Below are positions 7,568 through 14,997 of a stretch of DNA of 32,877 bases, in pieces. The stretch is from the NCBI GenBank assembly GCA_030609965.1, contig JAUWSQ010000029.1, positions 1 through 32,877 of the forward strand, in the 5' to 3' direction. The first letter of the stretch is position 1. Each line of letters opens with the position of its first letter. A program made the position numbers and the translations under genes. The stretch comes from Candidatus Fermentibacterota bacterium (lineage in GTDB: Bacteria; Fermentibacterota; Fermentibacteria; Fermentibacterales; JCC-6). The notes under the pieces are model-generated. The model was not told the origin of the DNA. It ran no database searches and saw only the letters and a list, made by a program, of their open reading frames with translations.

Positions 7568-8968
7568 ATGGGTGGATTTTTCGGTGTTGTCTCGAAGAAC
7601 AGCTGTACCTCAGATCTGTTTTATGGAACCGATTACCACTCTCATCTCGGTACCATGCGGGGTGGGCTTGCAGTTAAGAGCGACGATGGAATACACAGGG
7701 TTATCCATGATATCACAAACGCTCAGTTCAGATCAAAATTCGAGGATGATATAGCTGGTATGGATGGTTACATGGGAATCGGAGTTATAAGTGATTACGA
7801 GGATCAGCCCCTGATAATCGGTTCTCACCTGGGTAAATATGCAATAGTTACAGTTGGTGTAATCAACAACATGAGTGAACTCGTAGAAGGGGTATTCAGA
7901 AACAGGTCCGGGCACTTCACCGAAATGACGGGTGCTGAAGTAAACCCCACAGAAGTCGTTGCGATGCTGATAAACCAGGAGGATTCATTCACCGAAGGCC
8001 TTACAAGAGCGCAGGAATCGATCGAAGGTTCGTGTTCTGTGCTGCTTCTTACGGATGAGGGTATCTACGCATCAAGAGACCGACTCGGGCGGACACCCAT
8101 TTCAGTTGGAAAGAAGAGCGAGGGTCTGGCAGTGACATTTGAAACGTGTGCTTTTCCCAATCTCGAATACGAATTCATATATGAGCTCGGCCCTGGAGAG
8201 GTAGTACTGCTTAGTCCAGAAGGTTTCGAAAAGAAGAAAGATCCAGAGGAGAAGATGCGCATTTGCGCATTTCTCTGGGTTTACTACGGTTTTCCTGCAT
8301 CGAACTATGAAGGAATAAACGTGGAAGATGTCCGGAACCGATGCGGAGAATGTCTTGCCAGGCGTGACAGTACTGAGGTTGATATGGTCGCCGGTATTCC
8401 CGATTCGGGAACAGGGCACGCAATCGGATACGCTAATTACGCGAAGATAGCTTACCGAAGGCCCTTTGTGAAGTACACGCCTACATGGCCTAGAAGTTTC
8501 ATGCCACAGAAACAGGAACAGAGGGATCTTGTAGCCAGAATGAAACTCATTCCTATTCGGGAGCTGATACAGGACAAACGGCTTCTCTTCTGTGAAGATT
8601 CCATAGTAAGGGGTACACAGCTTCAGGATACCGTTAAGAGACTGTTCGACGCAGGAGCAGCTGAGATACACATGAGACCGGCCTGTCCACCACTTGTCTT
8701 TGGATGCAAGTATCTCAATTTTTCCAGATCCCGTTCAATTATGGATCTGGCAGGCAGAAAAGCTATAAAAGAGCTTGAGGGAACCGGTGAGTTCGTTCCC
8801 CTGGCATATCTTGATCCCGATTCATTCGAATATGCGGAGATGATAGAGCGGATCAGAAAGAGGCTCCGGCTCACATCACTTTCCTATCAGCGGCTGGATG
8901 ATCTCATCGATGCTATCGGGCTTGACGGGGATAAACTCTGCACATACTGCTGGAGCGGTAAAGAGTAA
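7568..8968 (+). CDS. PurF-like amidophosphoribosyltransferase homologue lacking the glutaminase Cys
   Basis: The 466-residue protein has the two-domain layout of PurF: an N-terminal Ntn glutamine amidotransferase fold (1 to ~220) and a phosphoribosyltransferase domain with the PRPP loop EDSIVRGTQL (about 340-350). Four cysteines, Cys233, Cys380, Cys458 and Cys461 (CTYC), match the arrangement of [4Fe-4S] ligands in Bacillus-type PurF. The start reads MGGFFGV instead of the family's MCGIxG, so the nucleophilic Cys exposed after Met removal is replaced by Gly. The encoded enzyme therefore should not hydrolyse glutamine; it may use ammonia or another amine, or be regulatory. I recall a MGGFFG-type PurF subfamily annotated in Bacteroides and clostridia, so this is probably a real subfamily and not an error. 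No other purine genes are nearby. The gene is followed 23 bp later by an EamA gene. Confidence 0.85.
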   Translation: MGGFFGVVSKNSCTSDLFYGTDYHSHLGTMRGGLAVKSDDGIHRVIHDITNAQFRSKFEDDIAGMDGYMGIGVISDYEDQPLIIGSHLGKYAIVTVGVINNMSELVEGVFRNRSGHFTEMTGAEVNPTEVVAMLINQEDSFTEGLTRAQESIEGSCSVLLLTDEGIYASRDRLGRTPISVGKKSEGLAVTFETCAFPNLEYEFIYELGPGEVVLLSPEGFEKKKDPEEKMRICAFLWVYYGFPASNYEGINVEDVRNRCGECLARRDSTEVDMVAGIPDSGTGHAIGYANYAKIAYRRPFVKYTPTWPRSFMPQKQEQRDLVARMKLIPIRELIQDKRLLFCEDSIVRGTQLQDTVKRLFDAGAAEIHMRPACPPLVFGCKYLNFSRSRSIMDLAGRKAIKELEGTGEFVPLAYLDPDSFEYAEMIERIRKRLRLTSLSYQRLDDLIDAIGLDGDKLCTYCWSGKE

Positions 8969-8991
8969 ACTTCTTCTGAAAGGAATTCGAA

Positions 8992-9438
8992 TTGCAGGCT
9001 GAGTTTTACGCAGTGCTTACCGCTGTTTGCTGGGCTGTAGGATCATTAATGGAAAAAACGGGCATAAGACTTGGGAACCTGACTCCCGTTATGGGCACAG
9101 CCATCAGGACAGTTTTCAGCCTTTTGCTCCTGACTTTTCTTTCATATCCCTACTGGGGTGAATTGAAAAGTGCCGGAGCGAAACCTATTATCCTTATCGC
9201 GGCTGGAGGAGGCGTACTTGCGGGAGGTCTCGGGATAATGTTCATGTATACCGGGCTGAAGCACGGGAATATTTCATCTGTAATGACCATAGCATTCTGT
9301 TTTGCCCCTGTACTGGGGGTCATCCTGGGTGTTCTAGTGCTTAAGGAAAAACTCACCCCTCTTCAGATTGCAGGAATAGTGCTTTGTATTACAGGAGCAG
9401 CGATGACAGTGTACTTCAGGCATCCTGAGTCCGCCTAG
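8992..9438 (+). CDS. Half-size EamA/DMT-family membrane transporter
   Basis: A 148-residue protein with four or five hydrophobic segments forming one EamA repeat; full-length DMT carriers have two. The last helices contain FCFAPVLGVILGVLVLKEKLTPLQIAG, split by the usual LKEKLTPLQ signature. The start is TTG at 8992, supported by AAAGGA 7 nt upstream. As a single repeat it would need to dimerise, as SMR-type and single-EamA proteins do. It follows the PurF-like gene by 23 bp and is probably in the same operon. The transported compound is unknown. Confidence 0.8.
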   Translation: MQAEFYAVLTAVCWAVGSLMEKTGIRLGNLTPVMGTAIRTVFSLLLLTFLSYPYWGELKSAGAKPIILIAAGGGVLAGGLGIMFMYTGLKHGNISSVMTIAFCFAPVLGVILGVLVLKEKLTPLQIAGIVLCITGAAMTVYFRHPESA

Positions 9439-9487
9439 AGCCCATTGTTCTGAAGCTCATAGAGTTTAACAGAAAGGGAAATATCGA

Positions 9488-9901
9488 ATGGTTCATGGTA
9501 GAACTATAAATGTATCGACAGCCGGGTTTTCGGATATAATTGATATTTCAGAAGAGGTTCAATCCACAGTATCCGCTTCCGGAATAGCAGATGGTCTTGT
9601 TGCTGTGACGGTGATAGGGTCAACGGCTTCAGTTACCACAATTGAGTACGAACCGGCATTGGTTGAAGATATGAAAGAATTGTTTGAGAAGATTATTCCA
9701 AGGAGTATCAGGTCCCGTCATTCGGAAACATGGGGAGATGATAATGGATTCTCCCACATGAGAGCTTCCCTTATGGGTCCTGGCATTACACTCCCGGTTG
9801 TGGATGGCAGAGTATTAATCGGGACCTGGCAGCAGATAGTTGTTGTGGATCATGACAATCGTCCCAGAAATCGCAATGTAAGGATACAGGTATCAGGATG
9901 A
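9488..9901 (+). CDS. yjbQ: YjbQ / UPF0047 family protein
   Basis: The 137-residue product matches the YjbQ family (also annotated 'secondary thiamine-phosphate synthase enzyme') over its whole length. Diagnostic segments are the HMRASLMGP stretch, DGRVLIGTWQQIVVVDHD and the closing RNRNVRIQV. The family is a small cytosolic trimer with a conserved His-containing site; weak thiamin phosphate synthase activity has been reported, but the physiological role is unsettled. A ribosome-binding site (AAAGGGA) precedes the ATG. The stop overlaps the next gene by ATGA, so translation of the lipoprotein is probably coupled. Confidence 0.9.
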   Translation: MVHGRTINVSTAGFSDIIDISEEVQSTVSASGIADGLVAVTVIGSTASVTTIEYEPALVEDMKELFEKIIPRSIRSRHSETWGDDNGFSHMRASLMGPGITLPVVDGRVLIGTWQQIVVVDHDNRPRNRNVRIQVSG

Positions 9902-10869
9902 AAGTTGGCTCAATGGGAGTATTGAAAAGAGGAATCATCTCTGTATGTGTGCTTTTTTCTCTGTCATGCATTTTCGGTGAGGAGGAGCCCTCAATTCCGG
10001 GTTTTCCAGGAGAGATCGACGCCAATATATCCTTTGAGACCATTGGAGTACCCTCCATATGTAAATGCATGATCGATTATGATATTGCTCTTGTTGCCGC
10101 TGGAAACAGCATTGCAGTCATTGATATCATTAACGGGGAAACCGAAGCGGTCATTGATCTGGGGCTGGAAATAGATGACATCGCAGACAGTGATGTGGAC
10201 GGTTTCGGCTACGTTCTGACCGGTTCTCTTCTGCATCCTGTGAATCTCTCAGGCGCGTTTATCGAAGATCCCATAAAAATTACTGTCGATTGCAGCTTCA
10301 TTTCGGTATCCTCCGAGGGTGATGCGGCATGGATCTCCATGGACAATGACAGTATTGGATTGATCGACCTGGCTACAGGGGAAGTATCCGTTGTTCCGGA
10401 TATTGCCATTGGAGACTGCCAGGGTATTGCATCAGCTCAGAACAGCGTTCTATACATTGCTGACGGCAGTAACAGCATTATTATCGGTTACGATACCAAT
10501 ACATGGTCTGAGATAGGACATGTTTCCGTTCCCGGTGAAGTGTACGATCTCTTTCCGGGGCCTGCTGGCTACATCTGCGCAATAGTTGACGGCAGCAACG
10601 AACTCTGGTTTATTAAATCTGAAACCTGCACACTTTACAAGATGATTACATTCCCCACAATTCCAACCGCCTCAGCTGCAATGCCTGACGGCAGTTTCGC
10701 ATATGCTGCCTGTCCGGGAATCGGAATGGTCATAGTTGCAGAGAGTGGTCAGATCGAAGTGAAGACAATGGATTTCGGTCTTCCCTCCGGCATTGACGTA
10801 AGCAATGATGGAGAAAGGGCTGTTATCTGTTCTGCTGATAACGAAGCTGTATATATCCTTGTAAAATAG
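9898..10869 (+). CDS. Lipoprotein with beta-propeller-like repeats
   Basis: The 323-residue protein has a basic N-terminus, a hydrophobic stretch and a lipobox ending FSLSC (Cys24), so it is a predicted lipoprotein. The rest consists of about six loosely repeated blades of WD/YVTN/NHL-type spacing (for example SIAVIDIINGE, SIGLIDLATGE, GIDVSNDGERAVIC), which suggests a beta-propeller. It lacks the tight YVTN consensus of the lipoprotein at 1580-3202. It begins inside the ATGA overlap with yjbQ and ends 3 bp from the convergent pseudo-HtrA gene. The function is unknown; ligand or protein binding in the periplasm is a reasonable guess. Confidence 0.75.
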   Translation: MKVGSMGVLKRGIISVCVLFSLSCIFGEEEPSIPGFPGEIDANISFETIGVPSICKCMIDYDIALVAAGNSIAVIDIINGETEAVIDLGLEIDDIADSDVDGFGYVLTGSLLHPVNLSGAFIEDPIKITVDCSFISVSSEGDAAWISMDNDSIGLIDLATGEVSVVPDIAIGDCQGIASAQNSVLYIADGSNSIIIGYDTNTWSEIGHVSVPGEVYDLFPGPAGYICAIVDGSNELWFIKSETCTLYKMITFPTIPTASAAMPDGSFAYAACPGIGMVIVAESGQIEVKTMDFGLPSGIDVSNDGERAVICSADNEAVYILVK

Positions 10870-10872
10870 AAC

Positions 10873-11748
10873 TCAGTCCTGTTTAAATGGCGGAATAGGA
10901 ATGTTTCTCTCGAATGTATTTCTTAGTACTGTGGCCTGCAGCGTGTTATCTGACAGGATCAGAAGACCTCGAAGGGTTTCTGGATGATAAACCGGAGTGC
11001 CGTTTATATGTGTTATCAGATCGCCAGGTCTCAATCCGGCTTCCCAGGCTCTGCTTCCTGTGGAAACTGATAGAATATGAATCCCCGAAGGCCTGGAGAA
11101 AGTAAGGGATATGTTTGAAAGAGCGGTTACACCGAAGGAATACTCGGTGTATTCCTCGGACAGCACAACCAGTTTTGCCCACATGTACCAGATCTGACTT
11201 GGATAAAGGACAAGATAATCTCTGTCATCCGATTCGTTGAACTGGCGATCCGGCCTGATCATCCCGGTGATGATCCCGACGTATTCATCGTTTTCGTTGA
11301 ATACCGCGGCACCCATCAGACCATCCCTTAGATCGGAAGTAAGCAGGAATGAACCGTCGGGATACTTTTCCCGTGCTCTGCCGTCCACAGCAAGTATACC
11401 GCTTAATCCGTGGCCGATTATCGTAAGGTTTTCCCCTATATCCGGTACGATATTGGAGGGAATCTGATAGCTGCTGAAGACATCTTCCTTAAAAACCATT
11501 ATCACCATGCCTAGATCTGGTGATACAATGAGGGAATCAGGAAAAAGTATACCGGAGGATGTTTCTACAGTAACGGGGTTCTCCGGGGAAAAAATGCAGA
11601 GTGCAATGGCATGGTTCGGTGAAATTGCCAGTGCAGTGGAGAGTTCTATTGTACCGGAAGAAGTTTCGATTCTGACAGTATGTACCTGATCCATCATGGA
11701 TGCGGGGGTTGCAAGTGCTGTCAGCGCTGCAATTAGAATTGGAATCAT
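10873..11748 (-). CDS. HtrA/DegS-like PDZ protein with replaced catalytic serine (pseudoprotease)
   Basis: The 291-residue protein begins with a short signal-like or anchor segment (MIPILIAALTALATPA), then a degenerate trypsin-like domain (about 20-190) and one PDZ domain (about 205-285) with the GLRPGDLITHINGTPV core. In HtrA proteases the serine lies in GNSGGP; here the equivalent stretch is GLMGAAVFNENDEYVGI, with Met145 in the serine position. Asp78 in PDLGMV matches the catalytic Asp region, while the His position in SPNHAIAL is uncertain. It is therefore probably inactive and may bind peptides or the anti-sigma factor through its PDZ domain. It is the third gene of the ECF cassette, 4 bp after the anti-sigma factor gene. 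In E. coli the site-1 protease of the sigma-E pathway, DegS, is likewise HtrA plus PDZ. Fold is likely, loss of activity probable, role inferred. Confidence 0.78.
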   Translation of the reverse strand: MIPILIAALTALATPASMMDQVHTVRIETSSGTIELSTALAISPNHAIALCIFSPENPVTVETSSGILFPDSLIVSPDLGMVIMVFKEDVFSSYQIPSNIVPDIGENLTIIGHGLSGILAVDGRAREKYPDGSFLLTSDLRDGLMGAAVFNENDEYVGIITGMIRPDRQFNESDDRDYLVLYPSQIWYMWAKLVVLSEEYTEYSFGVTALSNISLTFSRPSGIHILSVSTGSRAWEAGLRPGDLITHINGTPVYHPETLRGLLILSDNTLQATVLRNTFERNIPIPPFKQD

Positions 11749-11752
11749 TTAT

Positions 11753-12223
11753 CTAAAATGAGATCAGGCTCGCCTGTCTGGAGTAATCAGAGAGGGGAGC
11801 TGTCCTGATGCCCGATTTTGAAGAAAGCCTGATGTCAGTGTTCTTCGATTCGTTAGTGGCCAATGCGATGGTTGCGGTTTCAGTGCTTGATTCATGATTG
11901 CCCGAAAAAGGAAGTATCGCAAGGGCGAAAATAAGAAGAGCAGCAACAGCGGGCAGGGTAAGATACGCGCTGTGAAATTTGTGCTCAGAATGGCTGATAT
12001 CGACTTTTGCCTGGAGCATTTCCCTGATACTCTTTTCAAGGTCTGCAGGAGGTGTCGGAGCGGGTAGTTCTCTGGCTATCTCTGAAATATCCCTGCACAT
12101 GCTCATGGCTTTTCTACATGAACTGCAACCCAAAAGGTGGAAATCAAGAAGTCTTTTCTGATATTCAGCAGCTTCACCATCGATAACAAGACTGATTAAT
12201 TTAGAAGCGTTTGTGCAGTTCAT
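11753..12223 (-). CDS. Zinc-finger anti-sigma factor, single membrane span
   Basis: From ATG 12223 the product is 156 residues. The N-terminal anti-sigma domain carries the ZAS pattern: an early Cys3, then His29-X3-Cys33-X2-Cys36 in FHLLGCSSC. A Pro-rich linker leads to one transmembrane helix (about 86-106, LPAVAALLIFALAILPF) and a periplasmic tail of about 50 residues. It should bind and hold the neighbouring ECF sigma factor at the membrane and release it on an envelope signal. The start at 12223 is preferred because it overlaps the sigma stop codon as ATGA, a typical coupling arrangement; an ATG five codons upstream (12238) is possible. The pseudo-HtrA gene follows after 4 bp. Confidence 0.85.
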   Translation of the reverse strand: MNCTNASKLISLVIDGEAAEYQKRLLDFHLLGCSSCRKAMSMCRDISEIARELPAPTPPADLEKSIREMLQAKVDISHSEHKFHSAYLTLPAVAALLIFALAILPFSGNHESSTETATIALATNESKNTDIRLSSKSGIRTAPLSDYSRQASLISF

Positions 12224-12813
12224 TTCCACTCTTCCCATACATCATCCAGCAGTTCTCTTAGTCTGGTTCTGGCTCGGTTGATCCTTGATTTTACAGTTCC
12301 AAGCCGGATATTGAGGATATCCGCAATCTCCTCGTATGACATCTGTTCCTGTTCTCTAAGAATAAAAGGCTCTCTGTAATGGGGAGGCAGTTTATCAACT
12401 GCTTCCTCTATAGATGCCTTTAGTTCGACCCTTCCAGCATTGTAATGTGGTGCCGTCTTACCGGGGCTTGTAAGGATGGCATGCTCAAGCGGGACATTTA
12501 TCCATCTTGATCTTCTGCGCCATTCCTTCTTTGCAAGATTGCTGGCGATCGTGAATATCCAGTTAACCAGTTTTCTGTCAGTATCGAATTTTTCCCGGTA
12601 CCTGTATACCCTGCAGAATGTAAGCTGGAGCATTTCCTGGGCATCCTCATCGTTTCCGAGCATCCTAATCAGCATTGAGTAAATTGGAGCCTGGAACCTT
12701 CTGATCACTTCAGAAAAGGCATCCTCATCGCCTTTGCAGAGGTCAATCATAAGTTCGGAATCGGATCTTGAATCTTTCTTCTCACGCTTGGCTGTAATTA
12801 TTCTTCCAGTCAA
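12220..12813 (-). CDS. ECF-type sigma-70 factor (RpoE-like)
   Basis: The product is a 197-residue group 4 sigma factor. Region 2 covers about residues 20-90 (DEDAFSEVIRRFQAPIYSML, then DAQEMLQLTFCRVYR and the NWIFTIASNLA helix). Region 4 covers about 135-190, with PPHYREPFILREQEQMSYEEI and the DNA-binding helix GTVKSRINRAR. It directs RNA polymerase to a small regulon, probably envelope-related given its cassette. TTG at 12813 is chosen because AAAGG lies 6 nt upstream and the protein then has the usual family length. An upstream TTG at 12900 would add 29 residues of unrelated sequence. The stop overlaps the anti-sigma factor gene by ATGA. Confidence 0.9.
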   Translation of the reverse strand: MTGRIITAKREKKDSRSDSELMIDLCKGDEDAFSEVIRRFQAPIYSMLIRMLGNDEDAQEMLQLTFCRVYRYREKFDTDRKLVNWIFTIASNLAKKEWRRRSRWINVPLEHAILTSPGKTAPHYNAGRVELKASIEEAVDKLPPHYREPFILREQEQMSYEEIADILNIRLGTVKSRINRARTRLRELLDDVWEEWK

Positions 12814-12887
12814 AATACACCTTTCAGGGGTCGTGATCAGTATCTTTACAGGTAATATACCCAAATCACCCTGTCTTGTTCCAGCCT

Positions 12888-12901
12888 GGTGCCCTGTCAA
12901 G
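12888..12901 (-). promoter_or_regulatory. 14-bp element, copy facing the sigma factor gene
   Basis: On the minus strand this reads CTTGACAGGGCACC. A near-identical copy (one mismatch) faces the ABC exporter gene on the opposite strand at 13036-13049. It holds a TTGACA but no -10 box at the proper distance, so it looks more like a shared operator than a simple -35 element. The pairing is visible; the role is inferred. Confidence 0.35.
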
Positions 12902-13035
12902 TATTAAGTGTCAATATAATGCGCCGCTATTCTCCGTTCCTGCAAGGCACTGGTGAATGAGCATAGCATCGTTATGTAATTGAACCAGTAACGCAGCTGG
13001 GGCTCTGAAGAGCAAGCAGGATGCGACAGTTATTG

Positions 13036-13049
13036 CTTGACAGGGTACC
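13036..13049 (+). promoter_or_regulatory. 14-bp element, copy facing the ABC exporter gene
   Basis: It reads CTTGACAGGGTACC and is the inverted partner of 12888-12901. A partial repeat, ATTACTTGACC, follows directly. It lies about 26 bp before the exporter's first possible start codon. No -10 box is evident. Confidence 0.35.
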
Positions 13050-13074
13050 TCATTACTTGACCTGAACATGATTT

Positions 13075-14997
13075 GTGGTGAAGATAGTGTCTACCATGAA
13101 AAAGAAAAGTACCATATTAAGAATTCTATCGTATCTCCGCCCCTACTGGAAGTGGATGACAGGAGCCATGCTGTGCATGGTTCTCTTCGCTGTTTTCAGC
13201 GGAGCATCACTGGGTATGATCCTGCCTCTGTTTGATAATGTATTTGCAAGAACTGATACTGCTGCGGATAAAAGTGATTTCCTTCCATCGCTCAGGGAGA
13301 ATACCGGTGATGCTTTGGGAACAATGGGTTCGGAACTGCTATCATTCAGTCCTGGAGGTGTTATCTCTGCAGGGGGAGACCTTGTGGAGGGACTTAGAGA
13401 GACTTTCAGAGAATCGGATCCGCAGCAGGTACTGATAGTCATAGTCATCGGAATGCTGTTCATAGTATTGATTAAAAACCTTCTGGGTTTCATGCAGGTG
13501 TTTTTTCTTTCAAGAGCGGAACAGGGTGTTGTCGCTGACATCAGAGGCAGACTTTACAGCCATCTGCTGCAGCTTGATATGGGATTCTATACATCAGCCA
13601 GGTCGGGTGATGTGATGGCAAAGTTCACCTCTGATGTGGGGAACATGAACTGGGCGATGACCGAAATGATGATGAGCGTCCCGAGGCAGTTTGTGCTTCT
13701 TCTGGTTTATCTTGGGCTCGCGCTCTGGGCTTCATGGCGTCTTGCTCTTATTACACTTCTTGTTTTCCCTCCGGCAATGCTCTTCATTCTCATATTGAGC
13801 AGGAGGCTCAGGAAAAAGACTCATTATTCACAGGAAAAACTGTCGGATTTCTCAGCACTTCTTCAGGAAACGATATTCGGCATCAGGATTGTAAAAGCCT
13901 TTTCCATGGAGAAATTCGAAGTATCAAGGTTTACCGGTATACTGGATGTTCACAGGAGGACGGAAACATCACTGCAGCGTGAGAGAGCATTCGCAAGCCC
14001 GGTCACTGAGATCATGGGCTCTATTGCAAGCGGATTCATAATGTGGTACGGAGGCAGTGCTATACTCTCCGGAGGTTCACTCTCTACAGGTAGATTTCTT
14101 GTTTTTCTCGCCGCGTCTCTATCTATGATGAAACCTATCAAGACCATCAGCACAGCGAACAGCAGGATACAGACAGGTATAGCTTCAGCAGAGCGGGTTT
14201 TTAAACTTATGGATCAGAAGCCTGCAATAGAACAGCCGCTTGATCCGGTTCCCTTCGATAGGTTTCATGACAGGATAGAGTTCAGGGACGTCTGTTTCAG
14301 CTACGAAAGCTCTGTTCCTGTCCTGAAAGATGTATCATTTTCAATTGAGAAAGGTGAAATAGTCGCACTGGTTGGCCCGAGCGGCGGAGGCAAGAGTACC
14401 ATTGCAGACCTTATTCCGCGGTTCTACGATCCGGATTCCGGTTCAGTTCTGATTAATGGAAGTGATCTTAAAACCGTCGATCTCGAGGGACTGAGAAGGA
14501 ACCTTGGTGTTGTCACACAGGAGACAGTCCTTTTCAACGATACGGTAAGGAACAACATTGCGTATGGTGAAGAAAGCATCCCCATAGAAAAAATAAGGCT
14601 GGCCGCAGAGATTGCCAATGCGCTCGAGTTCATAGAGGACCTCCCCGGTGGTTTCAAAACGATGATAGGGGAGAGAGGCGCAAGACTTTCCGGTGGACAG
14701 AGGCAGCGCCTGGCGATTGCACGGGCCGTTCTGAAAGATCCTGATATTCTTATATTCGATGAAGCAACCTCCGCACTGGACACTCATTCCGAACGTCAGG
14801 TGCAGAAAGCAATCGACGGTCTCATTGAGGGCAGGACTTCTCTGATAATAGCTCACAGGCTCAGTACTATCACAAAAGCTACAAGGGTTCTATATATCGA
14901 TAACGGCAGAATTATTGAAAGCGGAACGCACCCTGAATTACTCAAAATGAATGGTAAGTACAAACTTCTCTATGACATGCAGTTCTCAGATAAATAG
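13075..14997 (+). CDS. MsbA-like ABC exporter (fused membrane and ATPase domains)
   Basis: The 640-residue half-transporter has a six-helix type-1 exporter membrane domain (about 25-375) and an ATPase domain (about 395-640). Visible ATPase motifs are Walker A GPSGGGKST (434-442), signature LSGGQRQRLAIARA (538 on), Walker B ILIFDEATSALD and the H-loop IIAHRLS. It should work as a homodimer and flip lipids or lipid-linked glycans, as MsbA does for lipid A; nearby glycosyltransferases support an envelope-lipid substrate. The loop between the first two helices (about 55-120) is much longer than in E. coli MsbA and is rich in Gly, Ser and acidic residues. The start is uncertain: GTG 13075 has no clear ribosome-binding site, and ATG 13096 is an alternative. 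It overlaps the next gene. Confidence 0.9.
   Translation: MVKIVSTMKKKSTILRILSYLRPYWKWMTGAMLCMVLFAVFSGASLGMILPLFDNVFARTDTAADKSDFLPSLRENTGDALGTMGSELLSFSPGGVISAGGDLVEGLRETFRESDPQQVLIVIVIGMLFIVLIKNLLGFMQVFFLSRAEQGVVADIRGRLYSHLLQLDMGFYTSARSGDVMAKFTSDVGNMNWAMTEMMMSVPRQFVLLLVYLGLALWASWRLALITLLVFPPAMLFILILSRRLRKKTHYSQEKLSDFSALLQETIFGIRIVKAFSMEKFEVSRFTGILDVHRRTETSLQRERAFASPVTEIMGSIASGFIMWYGGSAILSGGSLSTGRFLVFLAASLSMMKPIKTISTANSRIQTGIASAERVFKLMDQKPAIEQPLDPVPFDRFHDRIEFRDVCFSYESSVPVLKDVSFSIEKGEIVALVGPSGGGKSTIADLIPRFYDPDSGSVLINGSDLKTVDLEGLRRNLGVVTQETVLFNDTVRNNIAYGEESIPIEKIRLAAEIANALEFIEDLPGGFKTMIGERGARLSGGQRQRLAIARAVLKDPDILIFDEATSALDTHSERQVQKAIDGLIEGRTSLIIAHRLSTITKATRVLYIDNGRIIESGTHPELLKMNGKYKLLYDMQFSDK

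Noticed and set aside
12814..12900. Longer start (TTG 12900) for the ECF sigma factor
   Set aside because: The added 29 residues do not resemble sigma factors, and TTG 12813 has a well-placed AAAGG site and gives a normal family length.
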